DNA of 64,000 nt, taken from the NCBI RefSeq assembly GCF_044464525.1, contig NZ_JBIQLE010000004.1, positions 1 to 64,000 of the forward strand, given 5' to 3'. A model generated the notes under the pieces. The model saw only the letters and a program-made list of their open reading frames with translations. It was not told the origin of the DNA and searched no databases. The DNA is from Pusillimonas sp044464525. GTDB taxonomy: Bacteria; Pseudomonadota; Gammaproteobacteria; Burkholderiales; Burkholderiaceae_B. The number at the start of each line of letters is the position of its first letter. Within the stretch, counting starts at the first letter, position 1. The position numbers and the translations under genes were made by a program. Shown piece after piece: positions 17,318 through 25,862 of the stretch.

Positions 17318-19015
17318 ATGACCACCTCGATTTCCCACCTGGAACAGATCAAGATAGACAGCCGCTACCTGCGCGGCACGATAGAAGAAGGCTTGAACGA
17401 CCCGATTACCGGCGCCATCAGCGACGACGACAACAAGCTGCTGAAATTTCACGGCAGCTACCAGCAAGATGACCGCGACATTCGCGACGAGCGCCGCAAG
17501 CGCAAGCTTGAGCCGGCCCATTCGTTCATGATCCGTGCGCGCCTGCCGGGCGGCGTGGTCACGCCACAGCAATGGCTGGAGCTCGATCGCATCGCCACCA
17601 CCTGGGCGACGCGCGGCCTGCGCATCACCACGCGGCAGACTTTTCAATGGCACGGCGTTGTCAAGCGCGACCTCAAGGCCACCATGCAGGCGCTCAACAA
17701 GGCCATGGCCACCACACTGGCCGCCTGCGGCGATGTAAACCGGCAGGTGGTGGGCGCGGTCAACCCGCATCTTTCCAGCCAGCATCGCCTCGTGCACGAA
17801 TGGGCGCAAAAGCTTTCCGATCACTTTCTGCCCCGCACCGGCGCCTATCACGAAATCTGGCTGGACGGCGAGAGAATCGTCGGGCAACCCCAGGAAGAGC
17901 CCATCTACGGCCCCACCTACCTGCCGCGCAAGTTCAAGATGGGCGTCACCATCCCGCCCCTGAACGACATCGACGTCTTCGCCCAGGATCTAGGCCTGAT
18001 CGCCATCATCGAGAACGGCAAGCTACAGGGTTTCAACGTAGCGATCGGCGGTGGCATGGGCGCAACCCACGGCGACCCCACCACCTATCCGCGCCTGGGC
18101 AGCGTCATAGGTTTCGTCACGCCCGAGCGGCTGATCGAAACGGCCGAAGGCGTTGTCACCATGCAGCGCGACCACGGCAATCGTTCTGAACGCCAGCACG
18201 CCCGCCTGAAATACACGCTCGACCATCTTGGCCTGGAGTGGTTCAAGGCCGAGCTGGAAAAACGCATCGGCTTCGAACTGGAACCCGTGCGCCAGTACCA
18301 TTTCGACAACAACGGCGACCACTATGGCTGGCTGCAAGGCGCCGACGGCAAGTGGCATCTGGGCCTCTACGTCGAAGCCGGCCGCCTGTGGGATGAGAAC
18401 GGCTTGCAGCTTCTGACAGGCATGCGGGAAATCGCACGCGTCCATACCGGCGAGTTCCACCTTACCTGCAACCAGAACCTGGTCATCGCCAATGTCGACG
18501 AACAAGACAAGGCCCGCTTGGACGAGCTGGCGGGCCGGTACGGACTGGACGGCTATGCGAGCCAAAGCGGCATCCGCCGCCACAGCATCGCCTGTGTGGC
18601 GCTGCCAACCTGCGCCCTGGCAATGGCTGAAAGCGAACGCTATGCGCCGGTGTTGCTGCCCAAGCTCGAAGCCCTGCTCGAGCGTCACGGGCTGGCCGAC
18701 GCGCCCATACTGTTGCGCCTTTCGGGTTGCCCCAACGGCTGTTCACGCCCCTATCTGGGCGAGATAGCCCTGGTGGGGCGCGCGCCGGGCCGCTACGATC
18801 TTCGCTTGGCCGCCGACTTCACGGGCCAGCGAATCAATACGCTACATCGCGAGAACATCACCGAGCCCGAGATTCTGGCAGCGCTGGACGAGCTGTTTTC
18901 CGCCTATGCCGCAAACCGCCTGCCGGATGAGCATTTCGGCGATTTTCTCATTCGCACCCAGGTCGTGCCGGCTCCTGAGCAGCGCCTGATCCCCATCGTG
19001 CTCGAGACCGCCTGA
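17318..19015 (+). CDS. cysI: Sulfite reductase hemoprotein, beta subunit (CysI)
   Basis: CysI carries sirohaem and a 4Fe-4S cluster and reduces sulfite with six electrons supplied by CysJ. The 565-aa product shows the cluster cysteines in ACVALPTCALAMAE and LSGCPNGCSRPY, and substrate-binding basic regions (TTRQTFQWHGVVKRDLK). I use the ATG at 17318; the reading frame stays open upstream, but that part lies in another frame of cysJ and lacks family similarity. The order cysJ-cysI-cysG puts both reductase subunits next to the enzyme making their sirohaem cofactor. Confidence 0.96.
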   Translation: MTTSISHLEQIKIDSRYLRGTIEEGLNDPITGAISDDDNKLLKFHGSYQQDDRDIRDERRKRKLEPAHSFMIRARLPGGVVTPQQWLELDRIATTWATRGLRITTRQTFQWHGVVKRDLKATMQALNKAMATTLAACGDVNRQVVGAVNPHLSSQHRLVHEWAQKLSDHFLPRTGAYHEIWLDGERIVGQPQEEPIYGPTYLPRKFKMGVTIPPLNDIDVFAQDLGLIAIIENGKLQGFNVAIGGGMGATHGDPTTYPRLGSVIGFVTPERLIETAEGVVTMQRDHGNRSERQHARLKYTLDHLGLEWFKAELEKRIGFELEPVRQYHFDNNGDHYGWLQGADGKWHLGLYVEAGRLWDENGLQLLTGMREIARVHTGEFHLTCNQNLVIANVDEQDKARLDELAGRYGLDGYASQSGIRRHSIACVALPTCALAMAESERYAPVLLPKLEALLERHGLADAPILLRLSGCPNGCSRPYLGEIALVGRAPGRYDLRLAADFTGQRINTLHRENITEPEILAALDELFSAYAANRLPDEHFGDFLIRTQVVPAPEQRLIPIVLETA

Positions 19016-19031
19016 ACACAGGAAGCCGAAC

Positions 19032-20492
19032 ATGAAGCTGTTTCCCATTTTCACCGACCTTAAGGGCCGCCTCGTGCTGGTCGTGGGCGGCGGCGTTGTC
19101 GCCGAGCGCAAGATACGCAGCCTGCTGGCGGCGGGCGCGGATGTGCTGGCGGGCGCCCCGTCGTTCACGCCCGGCCTTCTGGCGCTAGCCAAAGCATCGC
19201 GCATCACCGTCCGGCAGCAAAAATTCCAGCCCGAATGGCTTGACGAAGCCTGGCTCGCCGTGGCGGCAACCGACGACCGCGCCCTCAATCGCCGCATCGC
19301 CCAACTGGCGGAGCAGGCCCGGCTTTTCATCAATGTCGTGGATGACCCGGAACTGTCTTCCTTCCAGGTGCCGTCCATTGTCGACCGCTCGCCCCTAACC
19401 ATCGCCATCTCGTCCTCCGGCGCGGCGCCCGTGCTGGCGCGACGCTTGCGCGAGCGCATCGAATCGATGTTCGACCACTCTCTGGGCGCACTGGCCGGCC
19501 TGGCGGCCAGGCATCGCGGCGCGATACGAACCCTGCGGCCCGGCCTGCAGCGTCGCCGGCAATTCTACGATTGGCTGCTGGACGGCCCGGTTGCCTCGGC
19601 CCTGCGGGCGCAACAGCCCGAAGCGGCGGAGAAGGCCTTGCTGCACGAGCTGTCCACCCCCGAACAAGCTCCGGTCGGCGAAGTATTGCTGGTTGGAGCC
19701 GGGCCGGGCGATCCCGGCCTGCTCACACTGAAAGGCCTGCGCGCGCTCAACGAGGCGGACGTCATTCTGTATGATCGGCTGGTCAGCGATGAAGTGCTCG
19801 ATCTGGCCCGGCGGGACGCCGAGCGCATTTTCGTGGGCAAGACGCCGGGTGAAGACCACCACGCCACGCAGGCGCGCATCCACGCCCTGATGGTCCGGCA
19901 CGCCCGGGCGGGCGAACGGGTTGTGCGCCTGAAGGGCGGCGACGCTTTCGTGTTTGGGCGCGGCGGCGAAGAGCTTGAGTACCTGGCCCAACAGGGCATT
20001 CCTTATCAAGTGGTACCCGGGCTGACAGCCGGGCTTGCCTGCACCGCATACGCCGGCATCCCGCTGACGCATCGCGACCACGCTCAATCGGTGCGTTTCA
20101 TCACCGCGCACAGCAGCAAGGAAGGCGTCCTGGACTGGCCCTCGCTGGCCCGACCCAACCAGACACTGGTCTTCTACATGGGCGTCAGCCAGATACAGTG
20201 GCTGGAGGCGCAGCTACTGAAGCACGGGCGAACGGCCGGCACGCCCTTCGCATTGATAGAGAACGGCACCCGGACCAAGCAACGGGTACTTACCGGCCGG
20301 CTGTGCGAACTGGCGGGGCTGGCGGCTTACCACGGCTTCCAGGCTCCATCTTTGCTGGTAATTGGCGAGGTGGCCGCGCTCGGACCGGACCTTAGCTGGT
20401 ATGGTATGCATATCAACCATCTTGAGTCTTCCGGGCATGAACCACGATTCCAATCCTCCATCAAGCGAGACCCCGCCATCGTCCAGGCCTGA
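19032..20492 (+). CDS. cysG: Siroheme synthase CysG (trifunctional)
   Basis: CysG methylates uroporphyrinogen III twice, oxidises the product and inserts iron to give sirohaem, the cofactor of CysI. The 486-aa protein has an N-terminal NAD-dependent dehydrogenase/ferrochelatase half (FPIFTDLKGRLVLVVGGG, about residues 4-21; AISSSGAAPVLARRLRE) and a C-terminal methyltransferase half (LLVGAGPGDPGLLTLKG near 219, VRLKGGDAFVFGRGGEE, GIPLTHRD). It starts 16 bp after cysI with a GGAAG ribosome site. The last 56 bp overlap the start of the next gene. Confidence 0.95.
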   Translation: MKLFPIFTDLKGRLVLVVGGGVVAERKIRSLLAAGADVLAGAPSFTPGLLALAKASRITVRQQKFQPEWLDEAWLAVAATDDRALNRRIAQLAEQARLFINVVDDPELSSFQVPSIVDRSPLTIAISSSGAAPVLARRLRERIESMFDHSLGALAGLAARHRGAIRTLRPGLQRRRQFYDWLLDGPVASALRAQQPEAAEKALLHELSTPEQAPVGEVLLVGAGPGDPGLLTLKGLRALNEADVILYDRLVSDEVLDLARRDAERIFVGKTPGEDHHATQARIHALMVRHARAGERVVRLKGGDAFVFGRGGEELEYLAQQGIPYQVVPGLTAGLACTAYAGIPLTHRDHAQSVRFITAHSSKEGVLDWPSLARPNQTLVFYMGVSQIQWLEAQLLKHGRTAGTPFALIENGTRTKQRVLTGRLCELAGLAAYHGFQAPSLLVIGEVAALGPDLSWYGMHINHLESSGHEPRFQSSIKRDPAIVQA

Positions 20493-20868
20493 CCCTGGAA
20501 ACGACGCGCTGCGCGCCCTGCTGGGGTTGTGGCAAGCCGCGTTCGACAACCACGATGCCGAGGCGATCGCCGCCCTGTTCGCCCCCGACGTGCTGTTCCA
20601 GGGGCTGGCGCCTACCCTGCTTTCTGGGCGCGACGCCGTGCTCGAGTATTATCGAAACGTACCGTCGGGCACCAGCGCCCTTATCGAAGATATCGAAGCC
20701 ATCTCGTTGACGCCCGACGTCGTCTCGGGCCACGCAAAGATCACGTTCATCGAGGCCGACCGGCGTCTGCGGCCCGTCTGCCTATCGATCACCGCCCAGA
20801 AAACAACGGGGCAGTGGCAAATCAAAAGCTACCATGCGTCGGGCCTTGCCCGCCCTTCTACAGACTAG
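20437..20868 (+). CDS. NTF2/SnoaL-like domain protein (SgcJ/EcaC-type)
   Basis: The 143-aa product has a short disordered, serine/proline-rich N-terminus and one cone-shaped NTF2-like domain: LLGLWQAAFDNHDAEAIAALF, then LSGRDAVLEYYRNV and QWQIKSYHASG. Such proteins are small-molecule-binding or unassigned enzymes; no substrate can be read from the sequence. The start is the ATG at 20437, which overlaps the end of cysG by 56 bp; a longer frame to 20362 would overlap cysG further without adding domain sequence. Its position suggests cotranscription with the cys genes. Confidence 0.75.
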   Translation: MNHDSNPPSSETPPSSRPDPGNDALRALLGLWQAAFDNHDAEAIAALFAPDVLFQGLAPTLLSGRDAVLEYYRNVPSGTSALIEDIEAISLTPDVVSGHAKITFIEADRRLRPVCLSITAQKTTGQWQIKSYHASGLARPSTD

Positions 20869-20917
20869 GCCGGGGCTTCAGGCCAGGCTGCAAGGGCCGT
20901 GTGGCGGCACGAGTTTT

Positions 20918-21274
20918 TTACTTTGCCGTATGGCGCAGAAGCGCCCACCACCCGCCAAGTGTGTAGAAGGCAACCGTGACGCCAATCAGCCCAATCCCGA
21001 ACACCAGGGCGATAAGAAGCCAATCGATCGGCCCGCCCACATCCATGAAGCCCGAGGACGAAACACGAACCATGAGGACCAGCGCGCCGGCGCCGCCAAG
21101 CAGCCCTATTGCCTGCGAACGCAAGAGCCGGCGCGCGTCGATGCGGCGCTCGCGCAACAACAGAACCGCCAATGCCGCGATGCTGAAGACCGCGGCAAAC
21201 AGAAGCACCCACAATAGCGCTCCGAGCATTTCGTGGAACACCGCCAACAATACGAAGAGATCGAGTTCTTTCAT
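20918..21274 (-). CDS. Small integral membrane protein (DUF5368-like)
   Basis: The 118-aa product has three hydrophobic spans: about residues 7-40 (LFVLLAVFHEMLGALLWVLL), 55-70 (AIGLLGGAGALVLMV) and 84-110 (LLIALVFGIGLIGVTVAFY). A basic loop, LLRERRIDARRLLRS, separates the first two. A strong GGAGG ribosome site stands 7 bp before the ATG, and the gene begins 12 bp after the sulfide:quinone reductase stop, so the two form an operon. The function is unknown; the neighbourhood suggests sulfide or quinone-linked metabolism at the inner membrane. Confidence 0.75.
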   Translation of the reverse strand: MKELDLFVLLAVFHEMLGALLWVLLFAAVFSIAALAVLLLRERRIDARRLLRSQAIGLLGGAGALVLMVRVSSSGFMDVGGPIDWLLIALVFGIGLIGVTVAFYTLGGWWALLRHTAK

Positions 21275-21286
21275 GGTACCGCCTCC

Positions 21287-22642
21287 TTATGCCTTGCCAC
21301 GCAACATGCTGAGATATGTTGGCTTGAGCGCCATCGTCTTCATCACCCAACTGATCCATAACTCCTCCAGGGGCGCAACGACTCCCGGAAACGACGGAAC
21401 GAGATTGTTCTGATAATCGAACTCCACCAGCATGGCCCTGCCCAGGCGTGTGATCAATGGGCACGATGTGTAGCCGGTATAGAGGGCTTCGGATACCTTG
21501 CCGGCGATCTCGGCGACGATGTGGTCGACCACCACCGGCGCCTGCCACTTCACGCTCGCGGCGGTCTTGCCCTTGGGCACGCCCGCAATGTCTCCCACGC
21601 CGAACACATTGGGGTAACGCACGTGGCGCAAGGTTCCCCTGTCTACCTCCATCCATCCCTCGGCTCCCCACGGCCCTGTCCGCCATGGCAAGGGGCTGTT
21701 CCGAACCGCTTCGGGCGCGCGCATCGGCGGAATCACGTGGATGAAATCGTAGCCTTGCTCTTCGGTGCCCCGGGGGGTGCTGAACAGGGCGATGCGCCTG
21801 CCCGGATCAATAGCCCGGAGCACCCTCTCGTAATTGACCTCGACGCCTCGCTGCTGGAACAGCATGCGTACTTTCTCGGACACAATGGGCACGCTGAACA
21901 GTTCTTTGTTATGCGCGTTGTAGACGATGCGCGACCTGTCGCGCCTTCCTCGCCGCGCAAGATGGTCTTCGGCAAGAAAAGTATATTTAAGGGGTGCGCC
22001 CGCACACTTCATCTCGGTGGACGGACGCAGAAAAATGCCTGTTCCCCCCTGGTCCGCAAAAGCGGACAGAGCCTGCCAGCTTGCGGCGGCGGCCTCCGGT
22101 CCCTGATAGATGCTGGCAACGCCGTTCTTGCCGATCAAGGCGGTTTCCATGCCTTCGATCAGGCCGTACTCCAATTGCAATCCGGTAGCGACCACCAGAA
22201 AATCATAGGGATACGAGGCCCCGCTGTCGGTCACGACCTTGTTGCCGTCGGGATCGAGCTCGGCGACGCGTTCGTTCACCCATCGCACGCCGGCGGGAAC
22301 ATAACTTGCCGTATCCGAGACCACGTAATCCTTGGGCTTTACGCCGGCGCCGACCAGCGTGAAGCCAGGCTGATAGAAATGCTCTTTGCGCTTGTCAATC
22401 AGGACGATGTTCGCTCCGTCCAGGGTCGCGGCCAGCCTCGATGCCACTGTCAGGCCGGCCGCGCCCGCCCCTGCAATGACGATTCGAGCGGAAGTCTTTG
22501 CCTTTTCGGCAGCATCGGCCACTGGCGGTATCGCGGCGGCCAGCGCCCCGGCAACACCCGCCATCAGGAACAACCTGCGCTGTTCGGAATTCGGCGCCTC
22601 GTCGTGCGCATAGATACAATCAAAAGAGTCTTTCTTGGCCAT
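21287..22642 (-). CDS. FAD-dependent sulfide:quinone oxidoreductase-like protein with Tat signal
   Basis: It probably oxidises sulfide and passes electrons to quinone or cytochrome. The 451-aa product has a twin-arginine-like leader (QRRLFLMAGVAGALAAA, about residues 21-37), an FAD Rossmann motif (IVIAGAGAAGLTVASRLA), FYQPGFTLVGAG, the redox cysteines in EMKCAGAPLKYTF and YTSCPLITR, and the second flavin motif VFGVGDIAGVPKGKTAAS. I chose the ATG at 22642, with AAGGGAG upstream, over one at 22762 that overlaps the promoter and operators. It is divergent from a BigR-like repressor and a rhodanese, which supports a sulfide-detoxification role. Confidence 0.85.
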   Translation of the reverse strand: MAKKDSFDCIYAHDEAPNSEQRRLFLMAGVAGALAAAIPPVADAAEKAKTSARIVIAGAGAAGLTVASRLAATLDGANIVLIDKRKEHFYQPGFTLVGAGVKPKDYVVSDTASYVPAGVRWVNERVAELDPDGNKVVTDSGASYPYDFLVVATGLQLEYGLIEGMETALIGKNGVASIYQGPEAAAASWQALSAFADQGGTGIFLRPSTEMKCAGAPLKYTFLAEDHLARRGRRDRSRIVYNAHNKELFSVPIVSEKVRMLFQQRGVEVNYERVLRAIDPGRRIALFSTPRGTEEQGYDFIHVIPPMRAPEAVRNSPLPWRTGPWGAEGWMEVDRGTLRHVRYPNVFGVGDIAGVPKGKTAASVKWQAPVVVDHIVAEIAGKVSEALYTGYTSCPLITRLGRAMLVEFDYQNNLVPSFPGVVAPLEELWISWVMKTMALKPTYLSMLRGKA

Positions 22643-22761
22643 GGAGTCGGCTCCCTTCAATGCACGTGCCGAGGCTCGCGCTGAGTTTTTCGTTGTGGCG
22701 GGATGCACGGCCGCTTGGCATTCGCTATCCTGTCCGTGCTCGAAGACTACATCCACTTTCA

Positions 22762-22796
22762 ATTAGTATATTCTAATTTAGAAAAAACTAATATAC
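22762..22796. promoter_or_regulatory. Tandem palindromic operator between the sulfide reductase and arsR/bigR-type genes
   Basis: Two copies of TTAG-N6-CTAA lie one base apart (22763-22776 and 22778-22791), within a wider inverted repeat GTATATT (22766-22772) and AATATAC (22790-22796). They overlap the divergent promoters. AT-rich palindromes of this kind are the binding sites of BigR/SqrR-type ArsR repressors, and the likely repressor gene starts 15 bp downstream. Confidence 0.65.
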
Positions 22797-22798
22797 AA
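22770..22798 (-). promoter_or_regulatory. Sigma-70 promoter for the sulfide:quinone reductase operon
   Basis: On the minus strand TTGTAT (22793-22798) and TAGAAT (22770-22775) are exactly 17 bp apart. Both hexamers lie within the tandem palindromes, so repressor binding would block RNA polymerase. Confidence 0.6.
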
Positions 22799-22811
22799 TT
22801 CGTACATTGCC

Positions 22812-23117
22812 ATGAACGATAAAGATCTCCTGTTCCTGCAAGAAGGAGCCGCCAAGGCGGCTACCATGCTGCGCGCCGTCGGCAATCCCCACCGGCTTCT
22901 GCTTTTATGTCTGTTGATAGAGTACGAAGAGATGTCCGTCGGAGCCCTGCAGGAATACGTCGATCTGAGTCAATCGGCACTTTCGCAGCATCTTGCCAAG
23001 ATGCGTGAAGAGGGCCTGGTGACGTACCGGCGCGAAGCGCAAACCCTGCACTACCGCATCGATAACCCCGATGTCGCCAAACTCGTCGCCACGCTCAAGG
23101 AAATCTACTGTCCCTGA
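22812..23117 (+). CDS. ArsR-family repressor, BigR/SqrR-like persulfide sensor
   Basis: The 101-aa winged-helix protein probably represses both divergent units and releases DNA when sulfane sulfur links its two cysteines. The helix-turn-helix reads YVDLSQSALSQHLAKMREEGLV. Its only two cysteines, one in RLLLLCLLIEYEE near residue 33 and one in EIYCP at the C-terminus, sit where BigR and SqrR carry their dithiol switch. Metal-type ArsR motifs are absent. A rhodanese gene follows after 21 bp and a sulfide:quinone reductase is divergent, which fits this role. Confidence 0.85.
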   Translation: MNDKDLLFLQEGAAKAATMLRAVGNPHRLLLLCLLIEYEEMSVGALQEYVDLSQSALSQHLAKMREEGLVTYRREAQTLHYRIDNPDVAKLVATLKEIYCP

Positions 23118-23138
23118 CCCACGCCTGGAGCCCGACCG

Positions 23139-23663
23139 ATGACCCTGAAATCCCTTACCCCCGAAGCCGCCCGCCGGCACATCTCCGAAGGCGCCCTGCT
23201 GGTGGATATCCGTTCGGCCGACGAGCACGCTCGCGAACATATTGCTCAAGCTCTGAACCTGCCGATGGAGCAACTGGCGAAAGGCCACGACGCCCTGAAA
23301 AACGCCAGCGCCGTCATATTTCATTGCAGCTCGGGAAACCGCACGCAATTAAGCGCAAAAACACTCCAAGCCTGCACCCAGTGCGAAACCTATGTCATGG
23401 AGGGCGGCTTGGACGCCTGGAAGAAAGCGGGCCTGCCCGTAAGTATCGACACGGCCCAACCGCTGGAGCTACAGCGGCAGGTGCAAATCGCCGCCGGATC
23501 AATGATTGTGCTGGGCACCGTGCTTGGCATCGCGCTTTCGCCTTGGTGGCTGGCGCTTTCCGGGTTCGTGGGCGCGGGCCTGGTGTTTGCCGGAGCATCG
23601 GGCTTTTGCGGCCTGGCAAGGCTGTTGATGAAAATGCCATGGAATCGCCGAAGCCTGGCCTGA
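23139..23663 (+). CDS. Membrane-anchored rhodanese (YgaP-like)
   Basis: The 174-aa product has an N-terminal rhodanese domain (about residues 4-105) with the active-site loop FHCSSGNRTQ, where the cysteine carries the persulfide, and a C-terminal hydrophobic hairpin (about 115-165) made of two membrane spans. This is the architecture of E. coli YgaP. It would transfer sulfane sulfur produced by the neighbouring sulfide:quinone reductase. It is cotranscribed with the ArsR-type gene and ends just before a strong terminator. Confidence 0.88.
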   Translation: MTLKSLTPEAARRHISEGALLVDIRSADEHAREHIAQALNLPMEQLAKGHDALKNASAVIFHCSSGNRTQLSAKTLQACTQCETYVMEGGLDAWKKAGLPVSIDTAQPLELQRQVQIAAGSMIVLGTVLGIALSPWWLALSGFVGAGLVFAGASGFCGLARLLMKMPWNRRSLA

Positions 23664-23670
23664 CCCTATG

Positions 23671-23706
23671 ACGGCAAAACGGCGCCCGAGGGCGCCGTTT
23701 TGCCGT
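23671..23706. terminator. Bidirectional terminator between the rhodanese gene and bamC
   Basis: A perfect 17-bp inverted repeat (ACGGCAAAACGGCGCCC and its complement) with a two-base centre lies between convergent genes. The TTTT in the right arm and AAAA in the left arm can serve as the U tract in either direction. Confidence 0.85.
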
Positions 23707-23719
23707 GCCGGAGCGCAAT

Positions 23720-24850
23720 CTACATATTGCTGGCCAGCACGTTGACGATGCGCTTGGCGGTATCCGACTGATCAACCTGCCCGGCTTGATCAAGCACGCT
23801 GACCACCGAACTGCCGCCCTGGTCGGCCACGTGAATTCGATAGACTTGAGCTTCGGCCGTGCCTTTGCTGCCAAACAGGCGCCCGAAGAAGTTGGGCTGT
23901 TCGATCTTGCGTCCGGTGTCGGTATCAAGGTAGCGAACGAAATAATCACCGGCGGAGCGATCACGGTCATCAACCGAAAAGCCCGCGCTATCGATGGCTA
24001 CGCCGACGCGGCGCCATGCACGGTCGAACGGCTCGTTAAGAAGCAGCGACGCCTGGTCTTCGGCGGGACGCTGAACCTGAACGCGATTGGGGTCGGCTTC
24101 GGCCTGTGTGACCATCGCCTGTGCGCGCTCAATATCAGTACCCAGGAACACCATGAGCCGCGCCAGCATGGCCGCGTTCAGGCCGGGGTCTTCCTTGCCT
24201 TCGATCCACCTGAACCCGGTATTGTCGGCGGTAGGAGTCTCGACCATCTGGTCGTGGCTGATATAGATTTCGGTTCGGCCGTTGACACGCTCGAGCCGCG
24301 AGCGGAAGCGTTCGCGTTCGCCGCTGTCGAAGACCGAATCAAGAATGCTGCCCAGAGCGCTTTTGATCCAGCCTTCGGGAACCTTGGCGCGATTCTCGGC
24401 CCAATCGGTTTCGATTAAACCCGCGCGGGGGTTTTGGGAATAAATAGTGAAGCCCTGCTCACCCCAGAAATCAAGAACCTTCGGGTAGACGTCTTCGGCG
24501 GCTTGGTCGACGACAAGCCAGCGCAGATTGCCATCTCGCACGACGCGAACCTGATCGCTTGTCGGCAGGACATTGCTTGAGGCGCCGGCGGCTTGCTGTT
24601 GCTCGACGTTTTGCGCGTACTGGCTGAAGGTGGTGGTGCCTTCGGGCGCCCGATAATGAGCGTTGCTTCCGGCTTGGGTAAGATCGGGTGGAATACTTAG
24701 CGGGTTTCCGGCGCTGGGCGCAGTACTGCGGTAATCGACCGACTCTTCTTTCCCTGTAAGCTGATTCCAGGTTGAGCAACCCGACAGCACGACCAGCCCC
24801 AGGCCGGCGACCAAGGCGGCATAGCGTTTATTTCTATGCATAATTGACAT
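23720..24850 (-). CDS. bamC: Outer membrane protein assembly lipoprotein BamC
   Basis: BamC is a lipoprotein of the BAM complex that inserts beta-barrel proteins into the outer membrane. The 376-aa precursor has a lipoprotein signal with lipobox LSGC near residue 25, a disordered N-terminal stretch (YRSTAPSAGNPLSIPPDL), and two helix-grip domains (about 105-220 and 265-376). The first has WLVVDQAAEDVYPKVLDFW; the second has LLLNEPFDRAWRRVGVAIDS. It begins right after dapA, the common betaproteobacterial and enterobacterial order. A second in-frame ATG at 24841 is an alternative start. Confidence 0.92.
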   Translation of the reverse strand: MSIMHRNKRYAALVAGLGLVVLSGCSTWNQLTGKEESVDYRSTAPSAGNPLSIPPDLTQAGSNAHYRAPEGTTTFSQYAQNVEQQQAAGASSNVLPTSDQVRVVRDGNLRWLVVDQAAEDVYPKVLDFWGEQGFTIYSQNPRAGLIETDWAENRAKVPEGWIKSALGSILDSVFDSGERERFRSRLERVNGRTEIYISHDQMVETPTADNTGFRWIEGKEDPGLNAAMLARLMVFLGTDIERAQAMVTQAEADPNRVQVQRPAEDQASLLLNEPFDRAWRRVGVAIDSAGFSVDDRDRSAGDYFVRYLDTDTGRKIEQPNFFGRLFGSKGTAEAQVYRIHVADQGGSSVVSVLDQAGQVDQSDTAKRIVNVLASNM

Positions 24851-24851
24851 T

Positions 24852-25754
24852 TTAGATTAAGCCCACGTTTTTCAACGAGCTGCGCACCAGTTCATGATAA
24901 CGCTCGTCCAGGGGGGTTAAAGGTAAGCGATAGCCCAGCGCGGACAGCCCCATTTCGGCAACTGCCCACTTGACGGGAATCGGGTTGGATTCTACAAATA
25001 GCATTTTGTTCAGTTCGGACAGGCGACCATTAAGCTCGCGCACGCGCCGGACATCTCCAGACAGGGCAGCCGCACACAACTCGTGCATCAGCCTCGGCGC
25101 CACGTTGGCCGTGACTGAAATATTGCCACGCCCGCCCAGCAGGATGAGGGCGGCGGCGGTGGGGTCATCACCACTGAAAACCTGAAACGACTCGGGCTTG
25201 TGATACATCAGGTTGCCCAAACGCCCGATATCGCCGGTAGCGTCTTTAAGGCCGATGATGCCGGGCACCTGGGCCAGACGCAGTATGGTTTCGTTGGCCA
25301 GATTGGCAACGGTTCGCCCCGGCACGTTGTATAGGACAACCGGCAGGTCGACCGCCTCGGCGGAAGTCTTGAAATGCTGATACAGGCCCTCTTGGGTAGG
25401 CTTGTTGTAGTACGGCACAACCGACAGCCCGGCTTGCGCCCCCACATTCTTGGCGTATTGCGAAAGCTCGATCGCCTCGTCGGTGGAGTTGCCGCCGATG
25501 CCGGCGATGACAGGCGCCCGACCCGCCAAGTGTTCGACAGCAACGCGAATAAGTTCGGCGTGCTCTTCCATGCTGACCGTGGGCGACTCGCCGGTAGTCC
25601 CGACCACCACAAATCCGTCCGTGCCCTCTTTCACATGCCAATCGATCAGCTTTCGATAAGCGGCAAAATCCAGACTGCCGTCTGGGTGCATGGGAGTGAT
25701 GAGGGCGACCAAACTGCCCTGAAACGTGGGTGTAGCGTTGTCTGTGCTGGCCAT
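24852..25754 (-). CDS. dapA: 4-hydroxy-tetrahydrodipicolinate synthase
   Basis: DapA condenses pyruvate and aspartate semialdehyde in the first committed step of lysine and diaminopimelate synthesis. The 300-aa TIM barrel shows GTTGESPTVSMEEHAELI, YNVPGRT with the proton-relay tyrosine, and the Schiff-base lysine in GLKDATGD. The preceding 108-bp gap probably contains its promoter. It is followed with almost no gap by bamC. Confidence 0.97.
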   Translation of the reverse strand: MASTDNATPTFQGSLVALITPMHPDGSLDFAAYRKLIDWHVKEGTDGFVVVGTTGESPTVSMEEHAELIRVAVEHLAGRAPVIAGIGGNSTDEAIELSQYAKNVGAQAGLSVVPYYNKPTQEGLYQHFKTSAEAVDLPVVLYNVPGRTVANLANETILRLAQVPGIIGLKDATGDIGRLGNLMYHKPESFQVFSGDDPTAAALILLGGRGNISVTANVAPRLMHELCAAALSGDVRRVRELNGRLSELNKMLFVESNPIPVKWAVAEMGLSALGYRLPLTPLDERYHELVRSSLKNVGLI

Positions 25755-25862
25755 GATGAGAAAGCTCCGGGAAGACCCGTGGGCGCGAACTGCCTTAATA
25801 AACTATAACGTGCAAGTTTACCGGATAAACCGCCCCGGCATTTTGCCCCCCTGACAGGTTTT

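Noticed and set aside
20906..20917. Possible terminator from the T run after the NTF2-like gene
   Set aside because: Only a 4-bp stem (GCCG/CGGC) lies near the T run, too weak to call.
22643..22762. Upstream start for the sulfide:quinone reductase at 22762
   Set aside because: It would place the N-terminus on top of the promoter and operator palindromes and bury the Tat leader; the ATG at 22642 has a good ribosome site.
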